60,000 bases of DNA from Nematostella vectensis (taxonomy: Eukaryota > Cnidaria > Anthozoa > Actiniaria > Edwardsiidae). The notes under the pieces are model-generated. The model saw nothing but the letters and a program-made list of their open reading frames with translations, did not search any database and was not told the origin of the DNA. The position numbers and the translations under genes were made by a program. Location: positions 3,584,001 to 3,644,000 of the forward strand of contig NC_064034.1 of the NCBI RefSeq assembly GCF_932526225.1, written 5' to 3'. Below are positions 32,201 to 44,200 of the stretch, in pieces (within the stretch, counting starts at the first letter, position 1; every line of letters begins with the position of its first letter).

Positions 32201-35200
32201 TGACAGAGAATACGTTTTTCGCAAACCGAACAGTTTTTCCGAATTTCGATCTTGTCGGAACAACAAGCCGTTATATTACAATTCTAAGTGAAGAAGAAGC
32301 CGAGAAGAGAAAAAAACGACAGGATTCCGAAGACCACGAAAACCAGCATGGTGTAGATAGATAGATAGTTTATTGAATAAAATCCTCGCAACCCAAGGGT
32401 TGAATTATGAAATTATTTACACTAAAATTATTTACAGGGAAACTAATAGAAGTATATAAATTCTAAGTAAAACGAGAGGAAGCATTCTTAATTATAAAAC
32501 TATTGCCACTATTGCTTATACCTTGGAACATTAAAAAGGCGTTTACGTCTCAGAGAAATGGGCTGTTCTAGTGGGCTGTTCGTACCTGTCAGAAGAGTGG
32601 GCGGAAGAGAGGAATTAGAACCAGAGCTGTGGCAGGATCGGGAGGGGACTGGGCGATTTGAGTGAAACCGCGTCGGACGGGGTTCTGGTAGAAAAGGGAT
32701 TGGCAAACGATAATCTACGTCGGGCGGGGTTCTGGTAGAAAAAGAATTGGCAGTTGCTAATCTACGTCGGGCGGGGTTCTGGTAGAAAAGAAATTGGCAA
32801 TTGCTAATCTACGTCGGGCGGGGTTCTGGTAGAAAAGGAATTGGCAGTTGCTAATCTACGTCGGGCGGTTTTTCGTATGCCCTAGGGCATACCCAAGTCC
32901 TAAGGTATACCGTCTGGGGGCCTCGTGAGGGGTGTGTTATAGGGGTCGCTTAATGCATTTGCTTTAAGGGGATGGCGGCGCGTGCCCGTTTTCGGTAGCG
33001 CTAGGCGCTGGGGGAAGCAAGGGGGGGGGAGCCTAGCGCCTAGCGCTAACGAGAACAGGGTGGCTGGCCCCCCTTGGGTGGTAACATGTGGGAACCCAGC
33101 TATGCTTAGCTGGGAGTGTCGCGCGCGCAATGCAGTCAATTCTCACACACTATACGCCCATTTAGAACTATCCTTGGATTGGTATATGCGAGCAAGCTAT
33201 GAGAGGTCAAAACCTGTGTCAGTTGCTCACGATTGGGGCCTTAGCCCATTGCGGGAAAAGTTGCATCTATGAGCATTGCAAGATACATCGCGCTAGGTTG
33301 AGGAAGGGCGCAATCGAACCTCACCCCTGTAGAAGGTGTGGGGTGGGGACCCAGTCCGAGGCTCGGCTCTGCGAGGCCTGTGGTAATAACCCTGTAAAAC
33401 ACAAGCTTGTTTACAAAGAACAGCGGGCTCGAAGGGTGTTTTCCTTCGTCCTAGCAGAGCTGAGAGGCCGCTATAGGCAGTAGCGTCCCCATACCCGTTT
33501 CTAGGTACGTTGAGACTTTCGTTTTAGAGACATGCCACCCAGAGGGTATACCCACTAGGATGGACGCTTACATAGAAGAGATTCTCGATGATATGTCTGA
33601 TGGCGGCGACGAGTATTACTCGCTGTTTGTCGGCGGCGTTCATCGTTTGTATCCAGACGGTAGCGCTGCGAAGTTAGGAAGAAGCATTACGCCTCACACC
33701 TATAAAGAGATCCGTGACCTCGGCGAGGCATCGTTGAGCCGAAGCCCGTCGTGCGCGGCCCCGATATCGGCGACGACGGCTCGGTTTGGTGGATCTCGTA
33801 CTAGCAAGAGGCACTGCGCGGGAACGCTCTGCTGCCAGAAGTGATGGAGATGCTTGACCCGGATCGGCGCTACAGACTCTTTACAGTAGTCAGTAAGGCA
33901 CCCGCAGACCCCCTAGCTCTCATATCAGAAGAGGAGGGACGCTCAGAACAAAGAATGGGCAGGTCCTCGGTGAGAAGGGGCGACGAGATTACAGTCGGCG
34001 CTCTAGAGGGCATAGACGCTGGCAGGTGGGAGAAAGGCCTCGAGGCTGAGGACGAGCTTTGTTCGCTACGTCGGGAGAAGGCTTTAACCAGTGCCGCCGC
34101 GAAAACGCGCGAGGCAAAAGTGCAAGAGGTGCTCATTCGCTTTACAAACAGGGCGACCCCAAGAAGCACGAGGATCTGGCTATGGCGGGCGCGTTATGGT
34201 CACGCACGAGGGGAAGCTATACCGATCGGAGAGAGATATGGTCGCGATCGACAGGGCGTTTACGGACGAGACGGGGCATGATCCTCAATGGCTCCCTGAT
34301 GATCACCCAGCCTACCAAGAGTACATCGAAGCTACGCACTTGATGGGCGGCGCATTAGGGTATCGGTTCAAAAAGGGACCCAAAGAAAAAAAATCAGGCC
34401 AACGCCTCTTAAATACAGGGACGTCTGGCAAGCGGCGCAGGTTGAGTCCAAAGTGTGAAATAGCAAGGAAAACTTAGGGGCGCAGCCTCATGCGCACATC
34501 GACATGCGTGCGGCCTACCTAGGATGCTAGGACAGTGTCTTCGGCGGCGTCTCGGACGCCATTGATGTGGTACGGAAATACGGCTTCCCTACGAACGTGT
34601 ATCGTATCGCGGATGTTGTGGGACGGCCATTGAGCGAGGTTCTTCAACTAACCGGGGTCATTCAGCTGACTGAGTGGGAGTTCTCTGAGGCCTGCCACCC
34701 CTACACTTCCGGGAGGGTAGGGCAGCACTTGGAACAAAACGAGGGCTGGATCACCACGCCAGAGCTCAAGGACCTGTTAGACTCGGGTGACCTCGTCATC
34801 GCCACGGCGAGGGAGGTATTGTATAGCGTCGTGAAAAAGGGCTCCATCAGGTTCCCCCACTCTAGCGTGAGTAGCGAAGACCCGCAGTACCATGAGGGTC
34901 GAGATCTCGCCGCCCGTTTCGTAGGCAAGTGCGCTCGCCGTGGCGACGAGTCCTCGATCGTAGTTCGCGACCGTGAAGAAGCCGCGTATCTGACAAACCT
35001 CCTTGCGGGCACCGACCACTTACTTAACTTCGAGCATACCGACGTGGCTCATCTGATCCAATACAAAGACGGTGTCCGACGCTAACAATGGTGCCATATC
35101 AGGGCCTTCGTCTTGGCGTACACAAACATAGCGTTGCGACGCATGTTGAGGCGGAGTCCTCGCGAAGACGTCCTCCGGGTGTGCACAGATGCCATATACG

Positions 35201-38200
35201 CAAATGCGGTGCCCAGTGGTGTTAAACTCGTGGAGCGAAATCCGAGGTATGGAGAAGCCTGGGTACGAGTGGCGACCCAAAGCAGCTTGGGATCCGAAGA
35301 AGTCGGGGAGCTTGGCCAAAGAGCCAAGCACTGCGCCGAGTCTGCCGTGCGATCTAGTGGCCGCAACCTCTGCAAAGATGTATCTAGCCGGCCAAGGAGG
35401 ATCGGGGAAGACCGAGTGGGCGGTGAGCATGTTCCGCGCGTTGTGGTGCTCACTCCCGAGAACGACCTCGCCCACGACCATCGCAATAACCCGCGCCTCG
35501 CGGTGAAGGCTCAAACCTACCACCATTACCTCTGCATACCAGCGGAGAAGCCGATAGAGGAGTGGAGACCTTCCGAGCGGGTCACAAACTCGACCATCTT
35601 GCAGAAGTAACCACCATTGACGAGTGCTGTAAGGTACAGACTAAAGTGCTACGCGCCCTCCTAGGGTATCTCGCCACGCGGCCGTGTCAGGTAGTGTGTT
35701 GTGGCGACTATGGGCAGGTTCCGCCCTGTGGAGATAAAGAGGGGCCTCACGATATGTGGAGTGGGAACATCCACTGGTTCGAGTCCGACTACCGCTTCCT
35801 GTGTGAAGACTGCGGAAAGCCGTACAGTACATGCGACGGCCTGCCCTCCTCCAGGCTCCACGACATAAAGGACCGGATTTGGTGTTGGTCAGATTCCCAA
35901 CAGCTTGAGGTGTTTTGAGAGGAGTGGGATGGGGTAGCGTTCGTAGCGGCGATCGAGCAGACCAAAACGACATGTGGGTGTGCTCGACCAACAAGATGGG
36001 AGCTCTTGTTCAGCAGCGGTTGATAGAGCACCACAGGGAAAACTACCCCCGATTGCCAGCAACCATCCGCTTCGACCCCGATCCTAGCGTCGCGCATCGT
36101 TATCGCAAGCAAGGGCGGCCAGGCAAAAGGGTTGAGTAGGTCGACGCGTACAAAGGGACGGTAGTCGAGGTTCCTCTCGAAGCGGTCCTTAACGGGCTTC
36201 CCCTCGAGTGGAAATACGCGGGCTGGGGAACCGTCCACCGGGTGCAGGGCAAGACCATCCAGACTCCAAGACGTCTGTTTATCATAGACCACAGCTTAGA
36301 GGACTGGATCACGAATGCTGTATACACCGGCATCTCCCGCGTGCGGCACGCCGACCAGATAGTCCGCGTAACTTCCCCCGATGACGACCCCGGTGCCTCG
36401 GTTCCCACAGAGCTGCAGGCTACGCCCAGTGAAGAGCTCATTACAGTGCAAATCAAGCGATACGCTGTAGACGACAGGCAAAAGGGTCGCACAAAGTACA
36501 CGGGATCGCACCACGTTCTAACGGTAGACCACGTACTCGGCATGATTGCTGACGCGGAAAAGAAGTGCACGGTCTGTGGCACTCAGCTTCTGTTTCAGGG
36601 ATACACCAAGAGCCATCCCCAATGATTCAGTATCGACCGGCTGGACGACAGTCAGGGTCACTACAAGTGGTATGTCAGACTCACGTGCCTTAGCTGCAAT
36701 AGAAGGCACAAGCGCTGATCACGCAACACGCAACTGCGAACGCGTGAAGCCGTACTTAGAGTACGCCGTGTAATATGCCTTGCTTGTCCACCACGGGTCC
36801 GTCGCTCGCCGTCGGCCCTTGTCCTAGAGGTCTTCCTCATTTACGGCGATGTACACCTCCGTTCCGACCCCTAAGGGGACCTCTAGGGGGGCTTTTCGGC
36901 TTTGAGAGGCACGCGCCTCAGCTTTATGGCGTCTTAAGGCGCAAAGCCAGTCATGCGAGTCTTCGTTGCGTTTATGTCCGAGATGACGATTGGCGAAGCA
37001 GTAACCCACTCGAGGTTTGTTTCGCCGGATGCAATCTCCTTCGAGTACTGCGCACGAAATAGGCGCTGTGCCAGCCAGCGATGGAAAGACTCGGCGAAAG
37101 CTTGGCTCCTGTGGTGCCCTGGCTCAGCCCGTCGGACCTCCACCCCGTGGTCTGTTAGGAGCTTTGTGGCAGCACCCACAGCACGCCATGTGAGAGGTCC
37201 CTCTGTATAGATGTCAGCGAGTTCGCGGGGGACGACGGCCGCGTTCTTAGTCCTCAGCATACTTGTACCCGCGGTCGGTTGGCAAGAATAGTAGGTCCGA
37301 CTGGTGGATACCGTTTGGTATCTGCTCCGAGAAATGGGCGTAGTTAGTCGGAGGATGGATGTCTGTGTGTAGCCCCCGACGGGCTGCGAGCTTACCCACT
37401 TGCGCACTCTATTTATTTAGGCTGAGCCCTTGAGAAGTTTGGCATGCAGAGCGGTCACTCCCTGGAAGCCACCTCTGGTGTAGTATATAGGACGAAGGAA
37501 CGCATCGAGTTCTTCGTTGGACATGCGCTTCGCCGCCATTGTGTGTCGGCAACGTATTGAAACAGGTGTATCAGTCTCCAACAGGCGGTTGCCGTTTGCT
37601 CGGGTAGTGCCGAGGCGGTCTTTCTGAGGTCGGTAGGCCCTCGGAGAAGACATTGGCGAATCTCTTAACGCACTTGCTGTCTGCGCGCCACAACTCGAGC
37701 CTTCGGTTAGCAATGTCACCAAAGCTACATAATCCACCCATCGACGACACCTTCGGTGCCATCGACTTGTCTCGCTTAGCAGCGGCTGCTACCTCGTGCA
37801 CTCCACAACCGGTCTGCAATCATCTTATGCGTATACGTATACGTACGCGCGCTGTATGGAAAAAGGCCGCCTAGATCTAAATCACAGCAAGCGACTGTGA
37901 TGGCGAGAGCGCCGGCGCAAATGTACGCCAAATCAGCGTTTTTCTGCGTTTTGCTGGGATGTAGTAGTCGGACAGCTCAGGAGCCCGCATCGACTCCAGG
38001 GATTGTTTTGGTCGGGTCTGGTTGTGGAGTTTGAGCGCGTAGTCAGTGTCGGTGAAGTTTTGCTTTGCGAGGGCCCCTCTCTCGCGACTTTGCGCTTGCC
38101 AATCGAGGATTTTTTGTCGCCGCTGTTGGTAGCGTCCATAGTCTCGTTGGTATTTCTCGAAGGCCTTGTCGTGTCTCTCCTTCTCAGCTAAGGCAGGGCT

Positions 38201-41200
38201 CTCATCGTTCAACAGGAACTTTGCGAGGTAGTTGCCATCGACTAATGCAGTCGCGTTAAGGACGGCCCCACCAAACAAAATTGCGATGGAGGCCATCGAG
38301 TAGTGTGTGATGCTGTGTACGCGAACACGAGTCTAATACGTGGCCTACGCAAGACTACATGGGCAGGATCTTCTGGTCCTCAAGGTAACCCTTCAAAGCG
38401 ACAGCACCCGCAACAGCGGCAGTCATTTTTGCGTAGTTCATGGCGTTCGCGGAGGGGTCTTTGGTGAAGTCTTCGCGCAAGACTTTGCGCCCAACCCAGC
38501 CAATACCGGCGACGAGGCCGGTTATGACTGCGCCATCGGTGATGGTCTTTGTAATCTTGCTTTCCTGCGTCGTCGACATTGCGATGCACGGACGTGCGGA
38601 TATGGGTGGGGCTCTTGTGTTTAAATGTCTGCTTACTCCATGGCTGACAGTCAATATTTGCGTAGTCCGGGTCGGCTCGCCGGAACGGCAAGCGGTGGTT
38701 GCTGTGCATTTGCGGGCGGAGTCACGTCGTCGGTACCTTCGGTAGCTGTGGGTGTACGAGCGAACGCGGCAGCTAGCTCCCGCCTACGTGTGTAGAGGCC
38801 GATCAATGACACTAGAAGACCAGCGACCCCGATAACCGAGCTGGCCGACCAAGCAGAGTTGCTTTCCGGGACTGGTGTGTGTTCGTCATAGCCCTCGCGT
38901 CCCTGCGAATCGCTAGCGACCGGCGACTCAACGTTTTGCACAGCTTTCTTCTTCGCTCTGTTAAGTCGGTTCCACTCTGCCAAGCGCCTTCCAGTTTCGA
39001 CTCGTCCAGGGTGTTTAGGTCGGGTCGCGGGTGGCTCGGGGCTCGTGATTCTCTCCACCTTCTCACGTGCAGGTTCATGAGCAGTTTGTCCCGCAGCTTG
39101 TTTGTCAGGTTCCGCGAGATGCTGAGCACTAGACCTCCTTGAGGTTCCTCCATTTGTGATGCAACTATCTGGTTGCTGAAGAAGTGGCAAGCTTTCAAAT
39201 GAGCGGCTACTCTAAAGTCGTCATGGCAGACTCGCCATCTGGTGAGTCCGCGACTGCTACCTCGTGTTGACACCGCGTGTCAGCGCCGTTGGTATTCACA
39301 TGACGTGCTACGTGTAACGCCCCGACGGATTAAGCCATCAAACGACCGCAGCGTAGAGACAGGCTTCCGCACTATGTGCGGAGCTAGTTGTTGATGATGT
39401 AGTCGGTCACGAGGTCATTGAGAAGATTGACCACACTGTCTATCGGCAGCGTCATGCCTACTAGCTTGGTCGTAAGCTTCAGGAAGCTGTCTGCCAGGGC
39501 ATCTGCAGTCCGGCTGGCAAAAGCGGTCTCGTATCGCTTCTCGTACTTCCTCACCTCCTCGGCGCTCATGCGTTTGACGTCGTCGTGGGTCAGGGCCTTG
39601 TCTACTATCTCTCTCGACTTCCCCGAGGCTACGAGAATCGCGAGTTTCTCCCTAGCGTCTGCTATCTCAGTTTGCTCTTTTGCTGGCTGCGTCGAGCAGT
39701 CCAACGACTCGATATCTGCGACGCCCCCCTCAAGAAGACTCTCAAAGTGTTCGTCGCTCGTCATGGTACACGTGTGTTGTCAAGTGTGATCAATGTGTTT
39801 TCGTGGGCGGTGATTCGCAGCGCTTATTGTTCAACTAGGGCGATGGTATAAGGGTGACGCAAGCAAAACTCTAACTTCGAGAACTTTTTCGTCTTGAGGG
39901 CCTTCATGTACTCTTTCATCTTCTCTTCTGAGAGCTCCGCGCCGTAGTCATGCAGTCATGCAGCTTTCATGTCCGCCTTGCTCGGGGTATAGAAGACCAC
40001 CAAGGCCGTGATGTTCTCACGGAACGGCTTCGTGATGCTCGTGAGCTGCTGCGTGATCACCCACATGCTAATACCCACGTGGCGCGCGCTGAACGCCAAG
40101 TTGACGAGTTGGTCAGTGCGCTTCTTCACGTCTTTTGAGGCTGCACAGTCGTCGAGTATGATTAGCGTGTTGGTGCCTTCAATGACAGCAGAGACAAACC
40201 TCAGCAGTATGTCGATCTGACCCGCCTCAGGTGTGACGACAAACAGACGATTGTCGCCCTCGCCGAAGCCGTCGTATGTTTCGTTGTAGACAAAGGTATG
40301 GCACTCGAGTACGATGTAGTCAAACTTGCCCCGGAAAGGGCCGCGCAGCCGGTCCACTATGCGGGGGGGGGGGGGGGGGGGGGCGGACGCAAACGACCGC
40401 TGAAACCTCGTTCACCACAGAGGGTGCAGCGACAAGACTCGGTCTCCAGTCCCTCAGGGAGAAATACCCAGACCTTAACGAGGATCTGATACGGTTCCAG
40501 TCAGACCAGATGGGAAAGACGCTAATACAGCTTCGCAACCTCGGCAAAGGAGGTTGGACTAAGCCAAGACAGCTGTTCAATAAGAACGGGGGCGTTCGAC
40601 AGGACGTTGCGAAGCTGAAAAGCTTCAAGCTGGCGATGGGTTCTATGGCAGAGATAGAAGTCATCCAGGAGAACACATAACAAGTCCAAAAGCTGCAAGG
40701 GGTGGTAACCACAGACAGGGAGACCATCGACGACCCTAACACGTCAGAGAGTCGCCGCGAAGAGGCCCGTGAGCGCAACGAGGAAAGGCTATCCGAGATT
40801 GACGAACTACAACGCGAAAACCGAGAGCTCGAGAACCGAAAGCCGCTCAGAGAGCGCATCAAAGCCATCTTAAAAAAGTACGGCTTTACCGTCACCGCTA
40901 TCGGGTTGGCCGTAGTGACGACGATCGCGGCCATCGTAACGTCGCTCGGCAAGTCGCTCTCCTCCGTGGCCAGAAGGGTCGGTAACGGGCTTAAGGCTAT
41001 CGGGAAAAAGCTAGGCGAGCTTCTCCCTGGGCTAGTAGGCAGCGTCGCGAACTTCGTGTTTAAGGCTGCAGGAGAAGCGGTGAAATTCCTTGGCGAAAAT
41101 GCGTGGCTGCTCATTCTAGCCGTAGCCGCGTTCTTGGTTCGTCGAATGCAAAGCAATCATCGGAACAAGTAATACGCCGCGGCCACCGCGAGTGCTGACA

Positions 41201-44200
41201 ACCCCGCCTTGAGGGCGGTGTGGTCACTCTTTTCGCCCGGTCCGGCGGCAGTCATGCCATGCGCAGCGTGCGTACGTGGAGAGGGGGCAGGGCCGCGCCC
41301 TCTGCGTGCACTATGGCCTTGCTTCGCACCTCGCGGTCAACCCTCGGATTAGTCACGTGTTGCACCCTAGGATGCCCACCGGCCATGTTATGAGCACCGA
41401 CTGGCTTTGTCTCGGTGTTGATCGCGTTTGCGCCGAGCGTCATGGAGTCTGTGGCTTTCTGCAGTTTATTATATTGTTGTAGCCCACGACGCTTTGCGTG
41501 TTTATCACCAGATCGCTCGGCATCAGCCACACCCCTGGTGCGACCGTAAGACTCAGTCTCACCTTGGCCTCCTGCACGGCTAACTGGTACCTTTGCACGC
41601 TTTGAGCGATGTCGTTTTCTATGATTGCGTCTTCAAGCAGCTTCGTGAACTCCGCCTGCGCCTCCATGGCCGGCCCACCGGCCCCCGCGATAGAGGAACG
41701 GAAGTTCACCTGCGCGCCAAGCACTGTGTAGACGAACGCCTCGACCGAGCGATCGAGTCTTCCTAGCCCTGCTTTTGTCAGCCCCTCACCTTTGGGAGGC
41801 GCAAACCAGCTATATTGCACGCCCCCGTGGTCGTCGTTGCGTATGAAACCCACCTGCTTCCCACTATTGTACGTCCCACCTTCGTCGCTAAACAGATTGA
41901 GGTGGCTCGGGTACTCGTCCGCCGCCGAGTCGTAGCCACGGATCACGTGCACGTTGCGATACCCCTCCCCCGGGTAGAACACAAACACATCACCTAGCCT
42001 GTGGTTCCGCCCGCCTTTCCATCGGAAGTCCGAACTCTATACATAGACGCTCGAAAGCGGCTTTCTTGTAGGGGTTACCTTTTTGCGTGAACGGGCTGTC
42101 GCCAGGCATGGGGGCGCCAAGCTCGTAGAGTATTCTCCGCGTGGTAAAGTAGACGTGAAACCTTAGAAATCCCCTGATGACAGAGGGGAGCGTGGCGAAA
42201 GCGGGGTCGGTTAGGGACACCCCGCATCCAGCGGTTGCGCAGCAGACCGCAAAGTTGAGTTGCTGTGGCCAGCACCCATAGGAAGGCTCCGGCAGCCACC
42301 GGCGAGACTTAGCGGACTTGTGCGTGACTACTGTCTCTTTAAATATGTCTTGGACCCTGGTCGTGAATGATTTGTCCTCAGCCACGTGTATCTTTAGCTG
42401 CGTGAGTAGTGGTGTGATGTCTGAGGCCGTGCTCTCCACGGGGGTCGCGGGCACGGCGTAGAGCTGCTCTTGCCCGAGGGTCAGAGACCTAGGGAAACCG
42501 GATTTTGCGTGTTTGATTTGTTCGGCTATAGCGTGTTTGATATGTTCGGCTATAGAGGCTCCCGCCGCAGTTGCCGCCTTTTTCGTCTCTTCCGCCCCCC
42601 TTCGGGGGGTCGCCTCCTCGTTCAGCATCTGCAAGCCTTCCCAATCCATGCTCAGTCCTATTAAACACGAAGGCGGGCTGTGTTCAATACAATGGTAGTC
42701 CTACATACTGTGCTCACCAAATGCAAACAGACGCTCTACTTCGGGCGGCCGATAAGGCGTCCACGCTTCGTGGCGCTCCGGCAGTGCTCGCTGTTTAACA
42801 GCTGGTATAATCTCGAGCGGGAGCATCAGATAACGACTATATCCACCCTCCCGCCCGTCGCTACTCTGCCAGCCGGGCACCACACGGCCGAGTCCATCAA
42901 CCGCGCTGAAAGCAAGATTCTGACCGCGAAGCTGGACCCCCTCACCGGGAAGATCGCGTTTATGTCCAATGGCGTTGCGTTCCTGAATGCCGAGCTTTGC
43001 GCACTATTTGGCCTAGAGGCTAAAGACAATCAGTTGGGGGAGCGGGGCCTCGCACTTCCTTCGGGGGGGGAGGGGCACTTAAGATGGCTTTGACGAAAAT
43101 AGAGGCCCTCAATATCTGCTGCGATATCGTAGATCGCACGCAATGCCTCTTCTTAGGCGAGCCTTCAAACGTTCTCGCTTGCCTAGAAACCGGGAGACCG
43201 CACGAGAAAGTCGTCTATGGACCCGACATCCCCGTTTGTGTCGCAGCAACTTCCTCTGAGTTTGTCTCGAGTATCCAAATATGGATCAGGGATAACTACG
43301 GTAGACGGGTGGACTTTAAGGGCAAGCCTGTTCGCCTCGTATTAGAGCTGACCTAGTTCCAACATAACAAACATGGCAAATAGCGACGTTAGCGGTGGTG
43401 CCATATACCCCTCGCTTCCCAGTATGCGCAGCGGCGGCGACGTGCAAAGCTTCCGACTCCAGAAAATATGGGACACTCAGGAGGTTCTAGACAACGAGAT
43501 AACGCATCATCGACAGGTGCGGAAAAAGTATAAGCGCGCCTTTGCCGTTACCCATGCTGTGTCTGTGGTGTCCGGTATCGCTGCAGGGGCGCTTTCCAGC
43601 GCCGGGGTAGGGGTCTCTTTGAGTGGGATAGGGGTTCTGATCGGCGGTCCGCTGGCAGGGGTCGCTGGGCTGATCGGTGTCGTGGGCCTAGGCGCAGGGA
43701 TATTCTCTAGAGGTCTTACGAGCAAGGTAGCTAAACACGAAGACACGATGGTTTTAGCGGAGAGTAAGAAAAACTCGATCAGCGAGCTAGTTATTAAGGC
43801 TCTACAAAACGGGCACATCCCAGACGAAGAGTTTCAGTTAATACTACGCGCTCAAGGCCACTATCAGAGCTCGACACGGCCTCGCATCGCGTGAGACACG
43901 GAGACACGCGAAAAAGGTGAAAAAGAGACTGCGAGAAATTCGCGAGGAGTTTGGGAGCGAGGTGTTCGAGTAAAACTCAGGTTTGAACGCCACGCCAGCG
44001 GCTTTGAATTTACGGCCGAAAAACGGTTATTCCGCGCTCCGTAGGCTCGACTATAGGACAGACGAGGGTCTAATTGCAAGGTCCCCACATGTTACCACTC
44101 AAGGGGGGCCAGCCACCCTGTTATCGTTAGCGCTAGGCGCTAGGCTCCCCCCTTGCTTCCCCCAGTGCCTAGCGCTATCGAAAACGGGCACGCGCCGCCA

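Noticed and set aside
32642-32870. CRISPR-like spacing of 47-bp repeats
   Set aside because: Whole units repeat, including the would-be spacers, and they are mirrored at the other end; subterminal iterons.
33870-34169. Minus-strand ORF of 99 codons
   Set aside because: Antisense shadow of the polymerase N-terminal region.
35020-36582. Minus-strand ORFs of 100-168 codons opposite the helicase
   Set aside because: GC-rich DNA gives long antisense frames; helicase motifs are on +.
40320-41156. 278-codon minus-strand ORF
   Set aside because: Antisense to the coiled-coil/membrane gene, whose coding strand is shown by the homologous copy at 554-1093 and its predicted domains.
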